Counted from the stretch's first letter, positions 53,509 through 62,308 are shown. The stretch is 64,000 nt of DNA from CAVRXQ01 sp963838845 (GCA_963838845.1 CAWISR010000003.1:744001-808000), one strand, 5' to 3'. The notes: generated by a model from the sequence alone, not told the origin. A program made the numbers and translations.

Positions 53509-55134
53509 TTACGGTTCCCAGAACCCCCGTAGCGGGCCGTGCGGCAGTTGCACCGATGCCGAGACGTAGACCGGGTGGTCCCAGACGAGCAGCCGGTACG
53601 TGCCGACGTCGTAGATGTGCGTCGGCTTGCCGAAGGTGGCGCGTGCCGAGCCGAGGTCGACGCCAGCTCCTGGGCCGTTCAGGTTGTACACGAGGAACTC
53701 GAAACCGGTGTCCGCGTACCACGACGCGTCCGACTCGCGGTCATCGCGAATGATCCGCCCGGCCGAGTTCGTGACGACCGGCCGGACGAGTACGTGCTCG
53801 CGACTCTCGACCGTGACGATCGAGGAGCTCCAGTAGTCGCCGATGCCATTTCTCAAGCCCTGCCGCTCGAGAAATGCGGTGAGCTCAACCGCCGGTCGGG
53901 CAGGACGCGGTGACTTGAGCAGCTCGGCAGACCCGAGCGCGAACGCCCCCAAGAGCACGAGCCCCGCGGCGCCGAGCGCGAGCAATCCCCTTCGATCTCG
54001 GAGCGCAGCGGCCGAACGCCCGACAAAGCGTGCGCCGAGGATGGAGCCGAAGATCACCGCCGGGATCAGGTAGCGGGCGTTGTTGACGGCAGAACCCGAT
54101 GACACGACGACGAAGACGGCGAGATCGGCGAAGAAGGCGGTGACCAAGAGGTCGTCGACGCGCCGGGAGGTGTCCATCGACGCCTCGGGGCGGATGGTCC
54201 GTCGGACGAGCTGGACGAGCGAAGCGAGCACGCCGAGCGCGATGAGGAACGTGGCGATGGCCCGGGCGAGGTGGAAGAGCACCGACACGCCCGGGGCGTT
54301 GATCGGCAGCGAGCCCACGCCGAACAGCGCGGAGAGGATCGGCACGACGTGGAGGACGTTCCAGATGATGTGCTTGGCGGTGATCGGGTCGTGGCGAGCG
54401 ACCACCGCGAATCCGCCGGACGCGTACGCGACCGCCCGGACGACGAGCGCGACGACGACGCTCATTCCGACCGCGTAGACCGGACGCCAAGCGGCCGGCT
54501 CTTTCGCTCTGCCACGTAGGCCCACGAGACCGAAGACAAGGAGCGGCGCGCAACCGATGGCGAGGGTCATCGGGTCGCCGAGGAGGCCGGCGGCAAGGAG
54601 GCCGACCGCGGCGAGAAAGGTCAGCCTCGTTGGCGGACGAAGCAAGGCGACGAACGCGAGCAGGCACCACAAGGTCGTGGCGACGTGCCAGGGACCCTGG
54701 AGAAGGAAGTAGGCGAGTACCGGTCCCGGCAGACCCAAAAGCGCGAGGACGAACAACGATGCGGGGATCGAGGCGCGTCGACTCAGCCCGCGCGCCGCGA
54801 CGACCGTTGCGACGACAATGCTCAGAGCGGCAATCACAGACGGCACCGCGTTCATCAGCACGGCGCGCACGCCGACCAACATCGCGGCGATCGCGTAGAA
54901 GAGCGCGTCGACGCTCCAGAACGAGTCGGCGGTCATCGACCACCCGTGCAACCCGAGGTGACCGTGGGAGATCGCCGCGCCCTCCAAGACCACCGTCGCA
55001 CTGTCGGAGTTGCCGGCGACCGCGTGGAGCGATGCTTCGAGCAGAAACGCGCTCAGCGCGGTGAGCCCGATCGTCGCGCCAAGGACGAGCAACGCCGGCC
55101 GGATCGCCCGCTCAGGTGTGGGAGCGACCTGCAA
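53509..55134 (-). CDS. Multi-pass membrane protein, possibly a GT-C-type glycosyltransferase
   Basis: 541 residues with about 11-12 hydrophobic segments over residues 10-400, then an extracytoplasmic C-terminal domain of about 130 residues (VTVESREHVLVRPVVTNSAG, VYNLNGPGAGVDLGSARATF). A large loop after helix 1 (NSDSATVVLEGAAISHGHLG) and DSFWSVDALFYA are reminiscent of GT-C glycosyltransferases, where an acidic residue in loop 1 is catalytic. The family assignment is weak. Start TTG 55134; no clear alternative. It is followed downstream only by the DinB-like gene on the same strand. Confidence 0.6.
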   Translation of the reverse strand: MQVAPTPERAIRPALLVLGATIGLTALSAFLLEASLHAVAGNSDSATVVLEGAAISHGHLGLHGWSMTADSFWSVDALFYAIAAMLVGVRAVLMNAVPSVIAALSIVVATVVAARGLSRRASIPASLFVLALLGLPGPVLAYFLLQGPWHVATTLWCLLAFVALLRPPTRLTFLAAVGLLAAGLLGDPMTLAIGCAPLLVFGLVGLRGRAKEPAAWRPVYAVGMSVVVALVVRAVAYASGGFAVVARHDPITAKHIIWNVLHVVPILSALFGVGSLPINAPGVSVLFHLARAIATFLIALGVLASLVQLVRRTIRPEASMDTSRRVDDLLVTAFFADLAVFVVVSSGSAVNNARYLIPAVIFGSILGARFVGRSAAALRDRRGLLALGAAGLVLLGAFALGSAELLKSPRPARPAVELTAFLERQGLRNGIGDYWSSSIVTVESREHVLVRPVVTNSAGRIIRDDRESDASWYADTGFEFLVYNLNGPGAGVDLGSARATFGKPTHIYDVGTYRLLVWDHPVYVSASVQLPHGPLRGFWEP

Positions 55135-55187
55135 TCGGGGCAGTTCGTCCTCCTCGTTTCGGCGGTGTCAGTCGATGCGAAAGACGC

Positions 55188-55679
55188 TTAAGCGTTGTCG
55201 CTGTCGTCGGCAGCGACTTCGGCGAGTCCCTGCTCGAGGGCGTTCCAGGCCAGCGTCGCGCACTTGATCCTGACGGGGAACTTCACGACGCCTTGCAGGG
55301 CGGCGAGCTCTCCGAGCGACTCAGGGTCGACGGGTTGGTCTTCCCCATCGGCGCCGTCGAGGCCGGCTTCGTGGATCGACATCATCGCTTTGAAGGAGTG
55401 CTCGAGGGCACGGATGTCGTCGACGCCCTTGCCCTTTACTGCTTCGGACATCATCGACGCGGAGGACTGGCTGATCGAACAGCCTTGGCCACCGACGCGG
55501 ATGTCGGCGAGCCGGCCGTCTTCCACCTCGAGGTACAAGATGATCTCGTCGCCACAGAGCGGGTTGAACGCCTCGACACGGTGTGCGGGTGGGACGGGGA
55601 GATCACCGCGATTGCGCGGCGCCCGGTAGTGATCGAGGATCACCTCGCGGTAGAGGTCTTCGAGTTCGTTTACTGCCAC
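55188..55679 (-). CDS. sufU: SufU iron-sulfur cluster assembly sulfurtransferase/scaffold
   Basis: 163 residues from GTG 55679, preceded by GAGGAC; an open frame upstream lies inside sufS. The three conserved cysteines are in FNPLCGDEI, GQGCSISQSS and RIKCATLAWNALEQG. The SufU-specific insertion between the second and third Cys is present (about 50 residues). It accepts sulfur from SufS through its zinc site. Last gene of a sufC-sufS-sufU set. Confidence 0.93.
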   Translation of the reverse strand: MAVNELEDLYREVILDHYRAPRNRGDLPVPPAHRVEAFNPLCGDEIILYLEVEDGRLADIRVGGQGCSISQSSASMMSEAVKGKGVDDIRALEHSFKAMMSIHEAGLDGADGEDQPVDPESLGELAALQGVVKFPVRIKCATLAWNALEQGLAEVAADDSDNA

Positions 55680-55686
55680 GCTGTCC

Positions 55687-56931
55687 TCACTTGAACATCG
55701 CCCGCACGTCGTCGAGTCCAGAGACGAGCGCGTCGACGTCCGAATCATCGTTGTACAGGTAGAGCGAGGCCCGCGTTACCGCCGGCACGCCGAGCACGCT
55801 CATCAGCGGCTTCGCGCAGTGATGACCGGCGCGCACGGCGACGTTTTTTTCGGCGAGCACCTGCGCGACGTCGTGGGGGTGGACGCCTTCGAGCTGGAAC
55901 GAGACGACACCGGCGCGCCAGTGCGGATCCGGCGCCGGCCCGAAGATGCGGATGTCGTCGCCGCTTTGGCTGAGCTGTTGGATCGCGTAGGAGGTGAGCA
56001 CGTTCTCGTGCGCGTGGATGCGGTCCAAGCCGACGAGCGAGAGGTAGTCGATCGCCGCCGAGAGCCCGATTGCCTCGGCGATCGGCGGCGTACCGGCTTC
56101 GAACTTCCAGGGGAGCTCGTTCGGGGTGAAGCCGTCGAAACGGACCTCGCTGATCATGTCGCCGCCGCCCAAGAACGGCGGCATCGCGTCGAGCAGCTCG
56201 GCGCGACCCCAGAGTGCCCCGATGCCGGTCGGGCCGACCATCTTGTGGCCGGTGAACGCGGCGAAGTCGATTCCCAAGCGGACGACGTCGAGCTTGCGGT
56301 GCGGGACGTACTGCGCCGCGTCGACGAGGACGAGCGCGCCGGCGGCGTGCGCGGCCGGGACGATCCGCTCCAGGTCGACGACGGTGCCGAGCACGTTCGA
56401 CGTCGCCGTGATGCCGACGAGCTTCGCCCCGGAGACGAGCTCGTCGAGGCTGTCCAAGTCGAGGTAGAAGTCCTCGCGCATCGGCAGGTAGCGCAGCTCG
56501 ATACCGATCGCCTCCTTCAGCATCAGCCAGGGGACGATGTTGGCGTGATGCTCGATCTCGGTCAGGACGACGACGTCGCCGGCGCGGAGGTTTGTTCTCC
56601 CCCAGGCGTTCGCGACGACGTTGATCGCCTCGGTCGCGTTCTTCGTGAAAACGATCTCGCGCGTCGGATCGGGAGCTCCGATGAACTGGCCGACGGCGAC
56701 GCGTGCCGCCTCGTATTCGCGCGTCGCCTCCTCGGCGATCGGGTAGATGCCGCGGTGCACGTTCGCGTGCGTCGTCTCGTAATAGGTGTCCATCGCGTCG
56801 AGGACGGACTGGGGGTGTTGGGACGACGCCGCCGAGTCCAAAAAGACGATGCGGTGCTTGCCGTCGCGGGCGAGGAGCGGAAAGTCCTTTTTGATCGTCT
56901 CGACGTCGATCGGGTCAGTCAGCTTCTCCAT
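55687..56931 (-). CDS. sufS: Cysteine desulfurase SufS
   Basis: 414-residue PLP enzyme that moves sulfur from cysteine to SufU. FLDSAASSQHPQSVLDAMD at the N terminus, FTKNATEAINVVA, the PLP lysine in FAAFTGHKMVGPTGIG and the catalytic Cys372 in RAGHHCAKPLM (type II loop). It overlaps sufC by 13 bases at its start and ends seven bases before sufU. Confidence 0.95.
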   Translation of the reverse strand: MEKLTDPIDVETIKKDFPLLARDGKHRIVFLDSAASSQHPQSVLDAMDTYYETTHANVHRGIYPIAEEATREYEAARVAVGQFIGAPDPTREIVFTKNATEAINVVANAWGRTNLRAGDVVVLTEIEHHANIVPWLMLKEAIGIELRYLPMREDFYLDLDSLDELVSGAKLVGITATSNVLGTVVDLERIVPAAHAAGALVLVDAAQYVPHRKLDVVRLGIDFAAFTGHKMVGPTGIGALWGRAELLDAMPPFLGGGDMISEVRFDGFTPNELPWKFEAGTPPIAEAIGLSAAIDYLSLVGLDRIHAHENVLTSYAIQQLSQSGDDIRIFGPAPDPHWRAGVVSFQLEGVHPHDVAQVLAEKNVAVRAGHHCAKPLMSVLGVPAVTRASLYLYNDDSDVDALVSGLDDVRAMFK

Positions 56932-57710
56932 GCTTCGTACCCTTCGCGGTCGAGCCGGGCGGCGAGCTCGGGGCCGCCGGTGGCGACGATACGTCCGCCG
57001 ATGAGCACGTGGATGACGTCCGGCTTCAGCTCATCGAGGATCCTGCGGTAGTGGGTGACGACGACGACGCCGAGGTCGGGACGACGCGAGCGCACCTCGT
57101 CGACGCCGCGGGCGACGACGCGCACGCCGTCGATGTCGAGTCCGGAGTCGGTCTCGTCCAAGATCGCGAGCTCGGGGTCGAGCATCGCCATCTGCAGGAT
57201 CTCGACGCGCTTTTTCTCCCCACCCGAAAAGCCTTCGTTCAGGTGCCGCGACGAAAATGACCGGTCCATGCCGAGGCGGTCGAGCCATTCGCGCAGCTGG
57301 ACGCGCACCTCCATCACCGAGATGTCAGAGCCGCGGCGGGCACCGATCGCCTGTCGGAGGAACTGTGCGATCGGGACGCCTGGGATCTCCTCTGGGTACT
57401 GGAAGGCGAGAAACATCCCGGCCTTTGCCCGCTCGTCGGGCTTCACCGCCGTGACGTCCTCGCCCTTGTAGAGGACGCGACCCTTCGTGACGACGTAGCC
57501 GGGCTTTCCGAGCAGCACGTTCGCGAGCGTCGACTTCCCCGAGCCGTTCGGGCCCATCACGGCGTGCAGTTCGCCGTGGCCGACGACGAGATCGACGCCG
57601 CGCAGGATCTCGTGCCCCTCGACCTGCGCGTGGAGATCCTCGACGACAAGGAGCGGCGCCGCCTCGGGGACGCGCTCGGGCGCCGGCGCCTCCTCGAGTT
57701 CGGTGCTCAC
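56919..57710 (-). CDS. sufC: Fe-S cluster assembly ATPase SufC
   Basis: 263 residues. Walker A is MGPNGSGKSTLANVL, then FLAFQYPEEIPGVPIAQFLR, which is diagnostic of SufC. The signature is GFSGGEKKRVEILQMAML, Walker B ILDETDSGLDIDG, the H-loop VVVTHYRRIL. SufC normally works in a SufBC2D complex, yet no sufB or sufD is found in this window. The next gene upstream is a metallo-hydrolase 55 bases away. Confidence 0.95.
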   Translation of the reverse strand: MSTELEEAPAPERVPEAAPLLVVEDLHAQVEGHEILRGVDLVVGHGELHAVMGPNGSGKSTLANVLLGKPGYVVTKGRVLYKGEDVTAVKPDERAKAGMFLAFQYPEEIPGVPIAQFLRQAIGARRGSDISVMEVRVQLREWLDRLGMDRSFSSRHLNEGFSGGEKKRVEILQMAMLDPELAILDETDSGLDIDGVRVVARGVDEVRSRRPDLGVVVVTHYRRILDELKPDVIHVLIGGRIVATGGPELAARLDREGYEAWRS

Positions 57711-57765
57711 ACCCTCGATGTTACGCAGGCCGGCGAATTAGCACTACAGCGGTAGGAGAAATTCC

Positions 57766-58374
57766 TCACCAGCCTCTTTGAACCCATTCGTCGAGGTGGG
57801 GGCGCTCGGTGCCGATCGTCGTGTCTTCGCCGTGGCCCGGGAGAACGAGCGTTTCATCCGGAAGTTTCGCGAACAGCCGCCGGTCGATCGAGGTGATGAT
57901 CTGCTCGAAGTTGCCGCCGGGAAAGCTCGTGTTCCCCGGCCCGCCCGGGAACAAGGTGTCGCCCGAAAAGAGCACCGGCGACCCTTCTAGCAGGAAACAC
58001 GTCGATCCCGGGGTGTGCCCGGGGGTGTGGATGGTGCGGACCCGCAGTTGACCGACCGGGAGCACGGTGTCGTCTTCGAGGACGAGGTCGTACGAGGGGA
58101 GCATCGCGGCGTCCCCGGCGCTGACGGCGACTTCGAAGCCGGCCTCGCGCATCTCGGGAACGGCCTGGATGTGGTCCCAGTGGCCGTGGGTCTCGACGAT
58201 CTGGCGCACTCCGAGTTCCCGTGCGGTGCGGAGCAACAACTCGGGCTCGTTCGCCGCGTCGATCAGCAGCGCGTCGCCGGTCTGTTTGCAGCGCACAACG
58301 AAGACGTTGTTGTCGATCGGACCGACGACGAGGCGGTGGACCACCGTCTGCGCATCCTCATAGTGCAGCGACAC
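57766..58374 (-). CDS. Metallo-beta-lactamase fold hydrolase (glyoxalase II-like)
   Basis: 202 residues. The zinc motif ETHGHWDHIQAV (HxHxDH) is near residue 63; a second His is in HTPGHTPGSTCFLL, the bridging Asp in LFSGDTLFPGGPG, and the last His in LVLPGHGEDTTIG. Resembles hydroxyacylglutathione hydrolase/persulfide-type enzymes; in thiol-mycothiol organisms the substrate may be a mycothiol or CoA thioester. GTG 58374. It lies upstream of sufC on the same strand, possibly co-transcribed. Confidence 0.87.
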   Translation of the reverse strand: MSLHYEDAQTVVHRLVVGPIDNNVFVVRCKQTGDALLIDAANEPELLLRTARELGVRQIVETHGHWDHIQAVPEMREAGFEVAVSAGDAAMLPSYDLVLEDDTVLPVGQLRVRTIHTPGHTPGSTCFLLEGSPVLFSGDTLFPGGPGNTSFPGGNFEQIITSIDRRLFAKLPDETLVLPGHGEDTTIGTERPHLDEWVQRGW

Positions 58375-58624
58375 GCCTTAATTTACCTTGACGGCGACGA
58401 TCGGGGCATTTGGCGGTAGGCGAAGGGGTACGACGACTAGGTCTGCTGCATAAGCGTTGAGAGCTTCGTGTGCGCTCGTTAGCAAATCCGTGCGGTCGAT
58501 ATTTGATTTACATCGTTCACCGACATGTCGGATACGTTCCCGCCGAAACGTCAAATCGGTACGGGCTGTGCGCACGAGTTCAAGGCCACGATCCGAGAGT
58601 TCGTGACCGGAGGGGAGTGCACCG
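58375..58624. promoter_or_regulatory. Lower-GC divergent intergenic region
   Basis: 250 bases between the hydrolase (minus) and the NHL/FN3 protein (plus), noticeably A/T-richer than neighbours. It must hold both promoters. A strong GGAGGGGAG ribosome-binding site lies just before GTG 58625. No gene seen. Confidence 0.45.
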
Positions 58625-60736
58625 GTGGGCGGAGCGAAGACGAGGGGAGCGAGCACGGGAAGTCGTCGCGCGCTCATCGCCCTAACTGTTATCGGATCGC
58701 TCTTCGGACCAATGGCGATCCCGCTGTCCTCGGCGTCGGTCTCGAACAGCAGTGATTACTCCGTAGTGGCAGGTAATTCTTCAAGCTCGACCAAGCCCTC
58801 TTCGACGGGCAGTTTGGCAATTTCGAGCTCATTAAACAACCCAAATGACGTTGTCGTTGACGATTCAGGCGATCCCGTGATCAGCGATACCGCGAACAAC
58901 GAGGTCGAAGTCCTTGCCACCAGCAGCACCAATCCGGGCTATCAGCTTCCAGCTGGTACGAGTTGGCAACCGGGCAGTCTCTACGTGATCGCCGGGGCGG
59001 GAACGAGTCCCGCCGCGCCGACCAACTCTGGATCATCTGCGCTCTCTACCGAATTGAACCTGCCTGAGGGCTTAGCGGTAGATCACGAAGGAAATGTTCT
59101 CGTCGCGGACTCAGGAAGCAATTTGATCGCTGTTATTGCCATCAGCTCGACGAACCCTGGCTACGCCGTGTCGTCATGGTCACGCGGAGACATCTATGAG
59201 ATCGCAGGCAACGGAAGCACGACTCCCGCCCCGACCTATGTTGGATCGTCCGCCATGACGATTGGGCTTAACACACCTGACGGAGTCGCGGTCGATCCAA
59301 AAGGGAACGTCGTAATCGCCGACACCTTTGCATCCGAGATCGACGTGCTCTCGTTCTCAGACGTCAACCCGGGCTACACGATCAGTTCGAGTTCAAGGTG
59401 GACAGTAGGCAACCTCTATCAGGTTGCCGGGGGTGGGGCGACCAGTCCAACGGACTTGGGAGTTGCGGCACAAAATGCCGCATTGAATGGTCCGCGAGGA
59501 GTCTCGGTCGACGAAAACGGAAACGTCGTCTTCGCTGACGAACAGGACGATGAGGTGGATTTGTTGTCGGTGTCGTCGAACAACTCGGGCTTCGGCTCAA
59601 TCTCCTCGTGGTCACCGGGCAACGTCTACATCCTCGCGGGAGGAGGATCGAATCTGCCGACGGGAGATGGCGTCTCTGCGAGCTCCTCCGAACTCGACGC
59701 GCCGATGGGCACATCAATTGACGCAGATGACAATGTCCTTATCGCTGATACGTACTCAAATGAAATTCTGGTCATGTCTGAGAGTTCAGCCAATCCTGGG
59801 TACTCGATCAGTTCCTCCGCCATATGGAGCCCGGACCAGGTCTACGTATTGATTGGCGGTGGGACGACCGTCCCAAGTCCATCCGGTGGCTCAGCATCTT
59901 CTGTTCAGCTCGACGATCCCGAAGGAGTGGGGACTGGCGGCGACGGATCAGTGTTTGTCGCGGACACTAGTCATGGAGAGATCGAGCAGCTCGACCTTGC
60001 CCCGACTGCCCCTTTGGTCTCGCTGGTGAGCTACTCGACAAACTCTGTGACCATCTCATGGTCATCGCCGATTCGAGATGGCGGCGCGTTCGTCTCCGGA
60101 TATCGCGTCCTTGTCTATAACGGCTCACAGTCGCCGATCTCTAGCATCGATCTGTCGTCGAGTGCGAACGGCACCAGCATCTCCGGTCTCGAAAGCAGCA
60201 CGGCTTATAAATTTGAAGTCGAGGCATTGAACTCCATCGGCGTGAGCGCGCCCTCAAATGAGCTCGAAGTGACGACACCGAGCATTCCGGCCCCGCCGTC
60301 AACCAGTGTGCCTTTGGCCTCCGTACCGAACCCCGATCTGATTCCGCCGAAATCGGTTTCACGGCGGCTTCTCGCTGTGGAAGTGTCGGACGCACGGGAA
60401 TTCGCGTCTGCCGGATTTGTCACCTTCGTCGCGCGCTGCCTTCTTCGGACCTGTGCTGGCACCGTGATCCTGAAGGGAGTGGTTCGTGAAACGAATCGAG
60501 CGCGAAGTTCGGTCGCGCAAACGTTCATTGCAGGATCAAGTCACTTTTCGATGCACGGAAGACGATCCGAAACGCTCCTCGTTCCACTCACCCAGTACGC
60601 GCGACGCGTCATGGCAACGGGGAGGGTGGTCGCCCTGCGCGGCGTCATGTTGGTGAGGAACGGACGCGAGCGCACTTTCCCGGTGCGTCGTCTTCGGATT
60701 GAGCCGACGCGACCTAGGGGCTTGGCATCGCACTGA
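58625..60736 (+). CDS. Secreted NHL-repeat beta-propeller protein with fibronectin type III domain
   Basis: 703 residues. A signal peptide or anchor (SRRALIALTVIGSLFGPMA) is followed by six repeats of about 70 residues between about 70 and 455. Each has an LNxPxGVAVDxxGNVxIADT core and a tail with SSxNPGY, W/YxxGxxYxIAGGG. One FN3 domain follows near 460-555 (VTISWSSPIRDGGAFVSGYR ... YKFEVEALNSIGVSAPSNE). After a Pro/Ser linker comes a basic C-terminal domain of about 130 residues with two Cys (ARCLLRTCAG). Ser/Thr/Asn-rich, with lower GC and less biased codons than neighbours, suggesting transfer or relaxed selection. Role unknown: adhesion, or extracellular enzyme scaffold. Confidence 0.8.
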   Translation: MGGAKTRGASTGSRRALIALTVIGSLFGPMAIPLSSASVSNSSDYSVVAGNSSSSTKPSSTGSLAISSSLNNPNDVVVDDSGDPVISDTANNEVEVLATSSTNPGYQLPAGTSWQPGSLYVIAGAGTSPAAPTNSGSSALSTELNLPEGLAVDHEGNVLVADSGSNLIAVIAISSTNPGYAVSSWSRGDIYEIAGNGSTTPAPTYVGSSAMTIGLNTPDGVAVDPKGNVVIADTFASEIDVLSFSDVNPGYTISSSSRWTVGNLYQVAGGGATSPTDLGVAAQNAALNGPRGVSVDENGNVVFADEQDDEVDLLSVSSNNSGFGSISSWSPGNVYILAGGGSNLPTGDGVSASSSELDAPMGTSIDADDNVLIADTYSNEILVMSESSANPGYSISSSAIWSPDQVYVLIGGGTTVPSPSGGSASSVQLDDPEGVGTGGDGSVFVADTSHGEIEQLDLAPTAPLVSLVSYSTNSVTISWSSPIRDGGAFVSGYRVLVYNGSQSPISSIDLSSSANGTSISGLESSTAYKFEVEALNSIGVSAPSNELEVTTPSIPAPPSTSVPLASVPNPDLIPPKSVSRRLLAVEVSDAREFASAGFVTFVARCLLRTCAGTVILKGVVRETNRARSSVAQTFIAGSSHFSMHGRRSETLLVPLTQYARRVMATGRVVALRGVMLVRNGRERTFPVRRLRIEPTRPRGLASH

Positions 60737-60798
60737 AAACGGGCTGGTGGGGCTATCCAACGGCAGGTTAGAGGCGCTCGATAATCTGAAGCCACCAG

Positions 60799-60882
60799 AG
60801 AAAGGAGGTGGTCCAGTCGATGCATGATCAACGCGTTGGGACCCTGGAGGTGGCGGTCCGTTAGGCGGCCTCTGGACCACCT
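60799..60882 (+). ncRNA. Candidate structured RNA: complete anti-16S-tail match plus self-complementary stem
   Basis: Positions 60799-60819 read as the reverse complement of the whole 21-base 3' end of a typical actinobacterial 16S rRNA, with only two changes (60811 and 60817), both allowing G-U pairs. Within it AGGTGGTCCAG 60806-60816 is exactly complementary to CTGGACCACCT 60872-60882, so the ribosome-binding site can be hidden in an 11-bp stem. A second AGGTGG at 60848-60853 could compete for the same partner. GGACC/GGTCC form an inner stem at 60839-60859. A 14-codon ORF lies in the loop. A 30-base palindrome at 60990-61019 could end the transcript. Confidence 0.5.
60820..60864 (+). CDS. 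14-residue peptide ORF behind a hyper-long Shine-Dalgarno sequence
   Basis: ATG 60820 to TAG 60862-60864 encodes MHDQRVGTLEVAVR. The ATG directly follows the 21-base match to the 16S tail; GGAGG is 11 bases from the ATG. The peptide has no known relative that I recognise. No plus-strand gene follows (thiE is on the other strand), so it is not an obvious leader peptide. It could be a small protein, a dual-function RNA, or a ribosome-binding decoy. Confidence 0.4.
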   Translation: MHDQRVGTLEVAVR

Positions 60883-60989
60883 GGTGAATACCAACCACAC
60901 ACCCTTGGAGCTTCGGTCAGGAGCTGGTCCCCCCTGAGGCAGTCCGGAACTTCGAGCTTTTCCAGAGATGTGTCGTCCCGAAGGGGACA

Positions 60990-61019
60990 GGTTGAGGGGC
61001 GCGATCGCGCCCCTCAACC
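60990..61019. terminator. Perfect 30-base palindrome, likely bidirectional terminator
   Basis: GGTTGAGGGGCGCGA at 60990-61004 is followed directly by its exact reverse complement at 61005-61019. It folds to a 13-bp stem with a GATC loop. It lies between the plus-strand element at 60.8 kb and the end of thiE on the minus strand, 18 bases from the thiE stop codon, so it can serve both. Confidence 0.75.
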
Positions 61020-61037
61020 GCGTTCAGGCGGTACCCG

Positions 61038-61697
61038 CTAATTGTCCAAGTCCATCTCCATCGCCGTGCGCAATCGCTGCGCCGCCGACCGCGGGTCATC
61101 GGACTCGGTGAGGTAGCGAACGACGACGAATCGGCAGGCCCCAGCTCGTCGGAGCTCGGGAATTGATTCAGGGGTCACCCCGCCCGTGACGAAAATCGGC
61201 AAGGAAGGTCGCTGCGAGCCTTCGACGGCACCGCTCGCGTAGACGATGTACCCGGCACCCGTGCCGGGACGACCCGGCTTCGTCGGCGTCGGCGTCACTG
61301 GTCCGGCGGACACGTAGTCGACGTCGTTTCGAAGCGCGTCTTCGAGCTCGGCGGGCTCATGCGTCGACAACCCGACGATGTATTCGGGACCGAGAATGCG
61401 ACGCGCGAGCGGCGCCGGAGCATCGTCTTGTCCGACGTGCACCCCATCTGCGCCGCACTCGAGCGCGAGATCGGGCCGGTCGTTCAAGATGAAGGGAACA
61501 CCGTGGTCCCGACAAATGTGCATCGCGACGCGCGCCCGTTCAACTAGCGGACGAGCCTCGAGGCGTTTCTCGCGCAGCTGCACGACGTCAACGCCGCCTC
61601 GGATGCACTGCTCGAGGAAGCGCTCGAGGTCGGATCGATCCGGTGTGCAGAGATACAGCGAGCGGCTGCCAATCTCGACTCGCCGGGCTGAGCTCAC
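61038..61697 (-). CDS. thiE: Thiamine-phosphate synthase
   Basis: Joins the pyrimidine and thiazole halves of thiamine. 219 residues. Marks are VDVVQLREKRLEA, PFILNDRPDLALECGADGVH, VGQDDAPAPLARRI, GLSTHEPAELEDA, YVSAGPVTPTPTKPG and IFVTGGVTPESIPELRRAGA (phosphate binding). GTG 61697 overlaps the stop of the HhH-GPD gene (GTGA). No other thi genes and no TPP riboswitch leader are possible here because it is coupled. Confidence 0.92.
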   Translation of the reverse strand: MSSARRVEIGSRSLYLCTPDRSDLERFLEQCIRGGVDVVQLREKRLEARPLVERARVAMHICRDHGVPFILNDRPDLALECGADGVHVGQDDAPAPLARRILGPEYIVGLSTHEPAELEDALRNDVDYVSAGPVTPTPTKPGRPGTGAGYIVYASGAVEGSQRPSLPIFVTGGVTPESIPELRRAGACRFVVVRYLTESDDPRSAAQRLRTAMEMDLDN

Positions 61698-62308
61698 CGC
61701 TTTGACGATCTGGTCGCCCTTCCTCCGCTCGCCCGCTCCACGGACTTCGCTGCCGCCTTCATCTGACGTTTGTGCTCCCGCACCATGGCGAGCGACTCGG
61801 GGCTGTCAATGTCGGCGACCGACCGCAACGCGCCGTCGTCGCCGTACGGGGAGGTGGCTTCTCTCCATCCTTGTGGTCGTACTCCCAGCTGCTTGGCGAG
61901 CAGCGCGGCGAAGATCTTCGCCTTCTGTCTTCCGAATCCCGGGAGCGCGGCAAGGTCCGTAACGAGTTCGTCCCCCGATGTCACCCTCTTCCAGATCGCG
62001 TCGGTGTCGCCGCCGTACTGGTCGACGATCACTCGCGCGAGAGCCTGCACCCGCGACGCCATCGACGAGGGGAACCGATGGAGCGAGGGCTTTTCGGAAA
62101 ACAACGCGGCGAGTCGAGCAGGATCGGCGGAGGCAACGACGACGGGATCGAGTCGACCGCCGAGCCGCTTGGCGAGTGCTTTCGGCGCGGCGAAGGCGTG
62201 TTCGATACGAATCTGCTGGTCAAGCACCATGCCGACGATCAGGGCGAAGGGATTGCTCGAGAGCAGGGCGTCAGCCTCGGCGTCACCCGTGATCGAAAGG
62301 GTGGTCAC
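61694..62308 (-). CDS. HhH-GPD-type base-excision DNA repair protein
   Basis: 204 residues. An N-terminal half with VGMVLDQQIRIEHAFAAPKA, and a helix-hairpin-helix LAALPGFGRQKAKIFAALLA near residues 120-140. The HhH-GPD superfamily removes damaged bases, but the catalytic Asp normally found about 20 residues after the hairpin is not obvious (the nearest acid is in SPYGDDGALRSVADID), so activity is uncertain. Start GTG 62308. Coupled with thiE downstream. Confidence 0.82.
   Translation of the reverse strand: MTTLSITGDAEADALLSSNPFALIVGMVLDQQIRIEHAFAAPKALAKRLGGRLDPVVVASADPARLAALFSEKPSLHRFPSSMASRVQALARVIVDQYGGDTDAIWKRVTSGDELVTDLAALPGFGRQKAKIFAALLAKQLGVRPQGWREATSPYGDDGALRSVADIDSPESLAMVREHKRQMKAAAKSVERASGGRATRSSKR

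Noticed and set aside
60799..60819. Remnant of a 16S rRNA gene on the minus strand
   Set aside because: Similarity stops after 21 bases on both sides, with no helix 45 sequence; the placement directly before an ATG and the complementary downstream arm fit a regulatory role better.
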